Assembly (NCBI GenBank): GCA_963714795.1
Contig: CAVQPS010000009.1
Coordinates: 558,001-622,000, forward strand
Direction of reading: 5' to 3'
DNA: 64,000 nt
DNA from: DATIXJ01 sp963714795
GTDB lineage: Bacteria; Bacteroidota; Ignavibacteria; UBA10030; SZUA-254
The notes below the pieces were generated by a model. It had not been told where the DNA came from, did no database searches, and was given only the letters and a program-made list of their open reading frames with translations. This document shows, one piece after another, positions 63,337 through 64,000 of the stretch (positions are counted from its first letter, which is position 1; each line of letters opens with the position of its first letter). The translations under genes and the position numbers were made by a program.

Positions 63337-64000
63337 ATGATATCGTCCGAAACATCAACATTATACAGTGAAATTCTTCGCCGGCTTGCAGCAGCACGGA
63401 AGAAAGAAAACAGCCTCGCGCTGTTGTATGGTGCAATGACTGCCTTTCTTATTTCCATACTGTTGATACTTATCATTGTTGTGCTTGATCAAATCTTTTT
63501 GCTCAATTCGTTCGGCCGCACGATCCTTTTCGTTGCCGGCGCCATCGGTATTGTGGCGTCGATTGCATTCTTCTGCGGCCGGCCGCTATTACGTGTGGCC
63601 GGAATTTTGAAATCGAGCGATAACGAAACGATGGCACAGACCATCGGAAAATTTTTCCCCGTTATCCGCGATCGTCTGATCGACGCAATTCAAATGTATC
63701 AGGCGAAAGAGTCACTGCAACAAAATTATTCTCTCGCCCTTATCGATGCATCCTTTGTTGATCTCTTCCGGCAGATTCAAGGTTTGAATTTTTCCGATGC
63801 GATCAGCAGTAAACAGGTTTATCGCATGCGAAAATTTGTCTTTTCTGCATTTGCCCTGTTTCTTCTTGTCTTTGTCATTTCACCATCGGGGTTTTTGGCG
63901 TCGTTCTACCGCATTGCCAATTATGGACAAACCTTTGCGACACCACAGCCGATTGAGTTCGATATTCAACCCGGCAATGCCGAAGTCGTGCGCGGGCAAA
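63337..64000 (+). CDS. Large membrane protein, start only (DUF4175-like)
   Basis: From ATG at 63337 the frame is open to the window end, 221 complete residues. It begins MISSETSTLYSEILRRLAA, has two close membrane helices (about 33-52 and 61-82), a soluble stretch with IGKFFPVIRDRLIDAIQMY, and a third helix at about 167-184. The layout matches N-termini of large DUF4175-like proteins that often follow DUF4159 genes in Bacteroidota-related genomes. The C-terminal part lies beyond the window. It starts 18 bases after the DUF4159 stop, so the two are probably one operon. Confidence 0.7.
   Translation, partial: MISSETSTLYSEILRRLAAARKKENSLALLYGAMTAFLISILLILIIVVLDQIFLLNSFGRTILFVAGAIGIVASIAFFCGRPLLRVAGILKSSDNETMAQTIGKFFPVIRDRLIDAIQMYQAKESLQQNYSLALIDASFVDLFRQIQGLNFSDAISSKQVYRMRKFVFSAFALFLLVFVISPSGFLASFYRIANYGQTFATPQPIEFDIQPGNAEVVRGQ

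Noticed and set aside
1..64000. tRNA, rRNA, CRISPR arrays, prophage or insertion sequence with transposase
   Set aside because: None was recognised by reading either strand; short repeats present do not have CRISPR spacing.

Overview
The window looks like a chromosome segment of a Gram-negative bacterium from the Bacteroidota/Chlorobi superphylum, most likely an Ignavibacteria- or Kryptonia-like lineage. This is inferred from family content, without a phylogeny. The clues are a C-terminal type IX secretion sorting domain with an NYPNPFNPTT motif (23976-25183), OmpP1/FadL-type and other outer-membrane proteins, LPS precursor synthesis (KdsB), a succinylase-type DAP pathway, a DNPR-type (meso-DAP) MurE, and a DUF4159 protein.

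Layout. 1-4675 (minus): the N-terminal two thirds or so of a penicillin-acylase-family hydrolase, not closed at the window edge, then an OmpP1/FadL-like porin, a glycine-rich lipoprotein and a beta-barrel protein. 4828-7439: a MoxR/Mg-chelatase-like AAA+ ATPase coupled to a VWA protein. 7688-14069: a tightly coupled run of a HisA-like barrel, a PfkB kinase, dapB, dapA, dapD, an RmlD-like reductase and serS. 14264-20647: a heterodimeric ABC exporter, then DUF4139 and DUF2911 secreted proteins that are both frameshifted. 20763-26301 (mostly minus): a BcrA-type ABC pair, a MOSC protein, a small zinc-ribbon protein, a T9SS-secreted propeller-like protein and fructose-1,6-bisphosphatase. 26662-28990: etfB, etfA and a bifunctional-nuclease-family protein. 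28996-31643 (minus): pdxJ, a YbbR protein and two bacterial microcompartment (BMC) shell proteins. 32032-43312: AsmA, rsmA, an MgtA-type P-ATPase, a PAP2 protein, plsC, gatC, kdsB, DUF502 and pyrG. 43567-62446: a nearly complete division and cell wall (dcw) cluster in the order mraZ-rsmH-ftsL-ftsI-murE-murF-X-mraY-murD-ftsW-murG-X-X-murC-murB-ftsQ-ftsA-ftsZ, where X marks non-canonical passengers. 62650-64000: a DUF4159 protein and the start of a large membrane protein.

How the genes fit together. dapB/dapA/dapD make the meso-DAP precursor that MurE adds in the dcw cluster. MurC to MurG and MraY then build lipid II for FtsW/FtsI under FtsZ/FtsA/FtsQ/FtsL. The dcw cluster starts with a sigma70-like promoter overlapped downstream by three TGGK repeats spaced exactly 10 bp, the expected MraZ operator.

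The most novel-looking item is the isolated BMC pair behind a near-perfect sigma70 promoter. One shell protein carries a C-terminal tail with an AT-hook-like KRRGRPPKK motif and a Rho-N/SAP-like helical domain, suggesting nucleic-acid binding. Also notable are a HisA-like protein lacking a catalytic Asp, a dispersed inverted repeat in two copies, and small coupled leader ORFs before plsC and rsmH.

Caveat on quality: nine genes, including ftsW and etfB, are split by ten single-base indels, and each reads through to normal family length once one base per break is corrected. Sequencing or assembly error is the simplest explanation, so the pseudogene labels here mean frame-disrupted as given, not proven dead.
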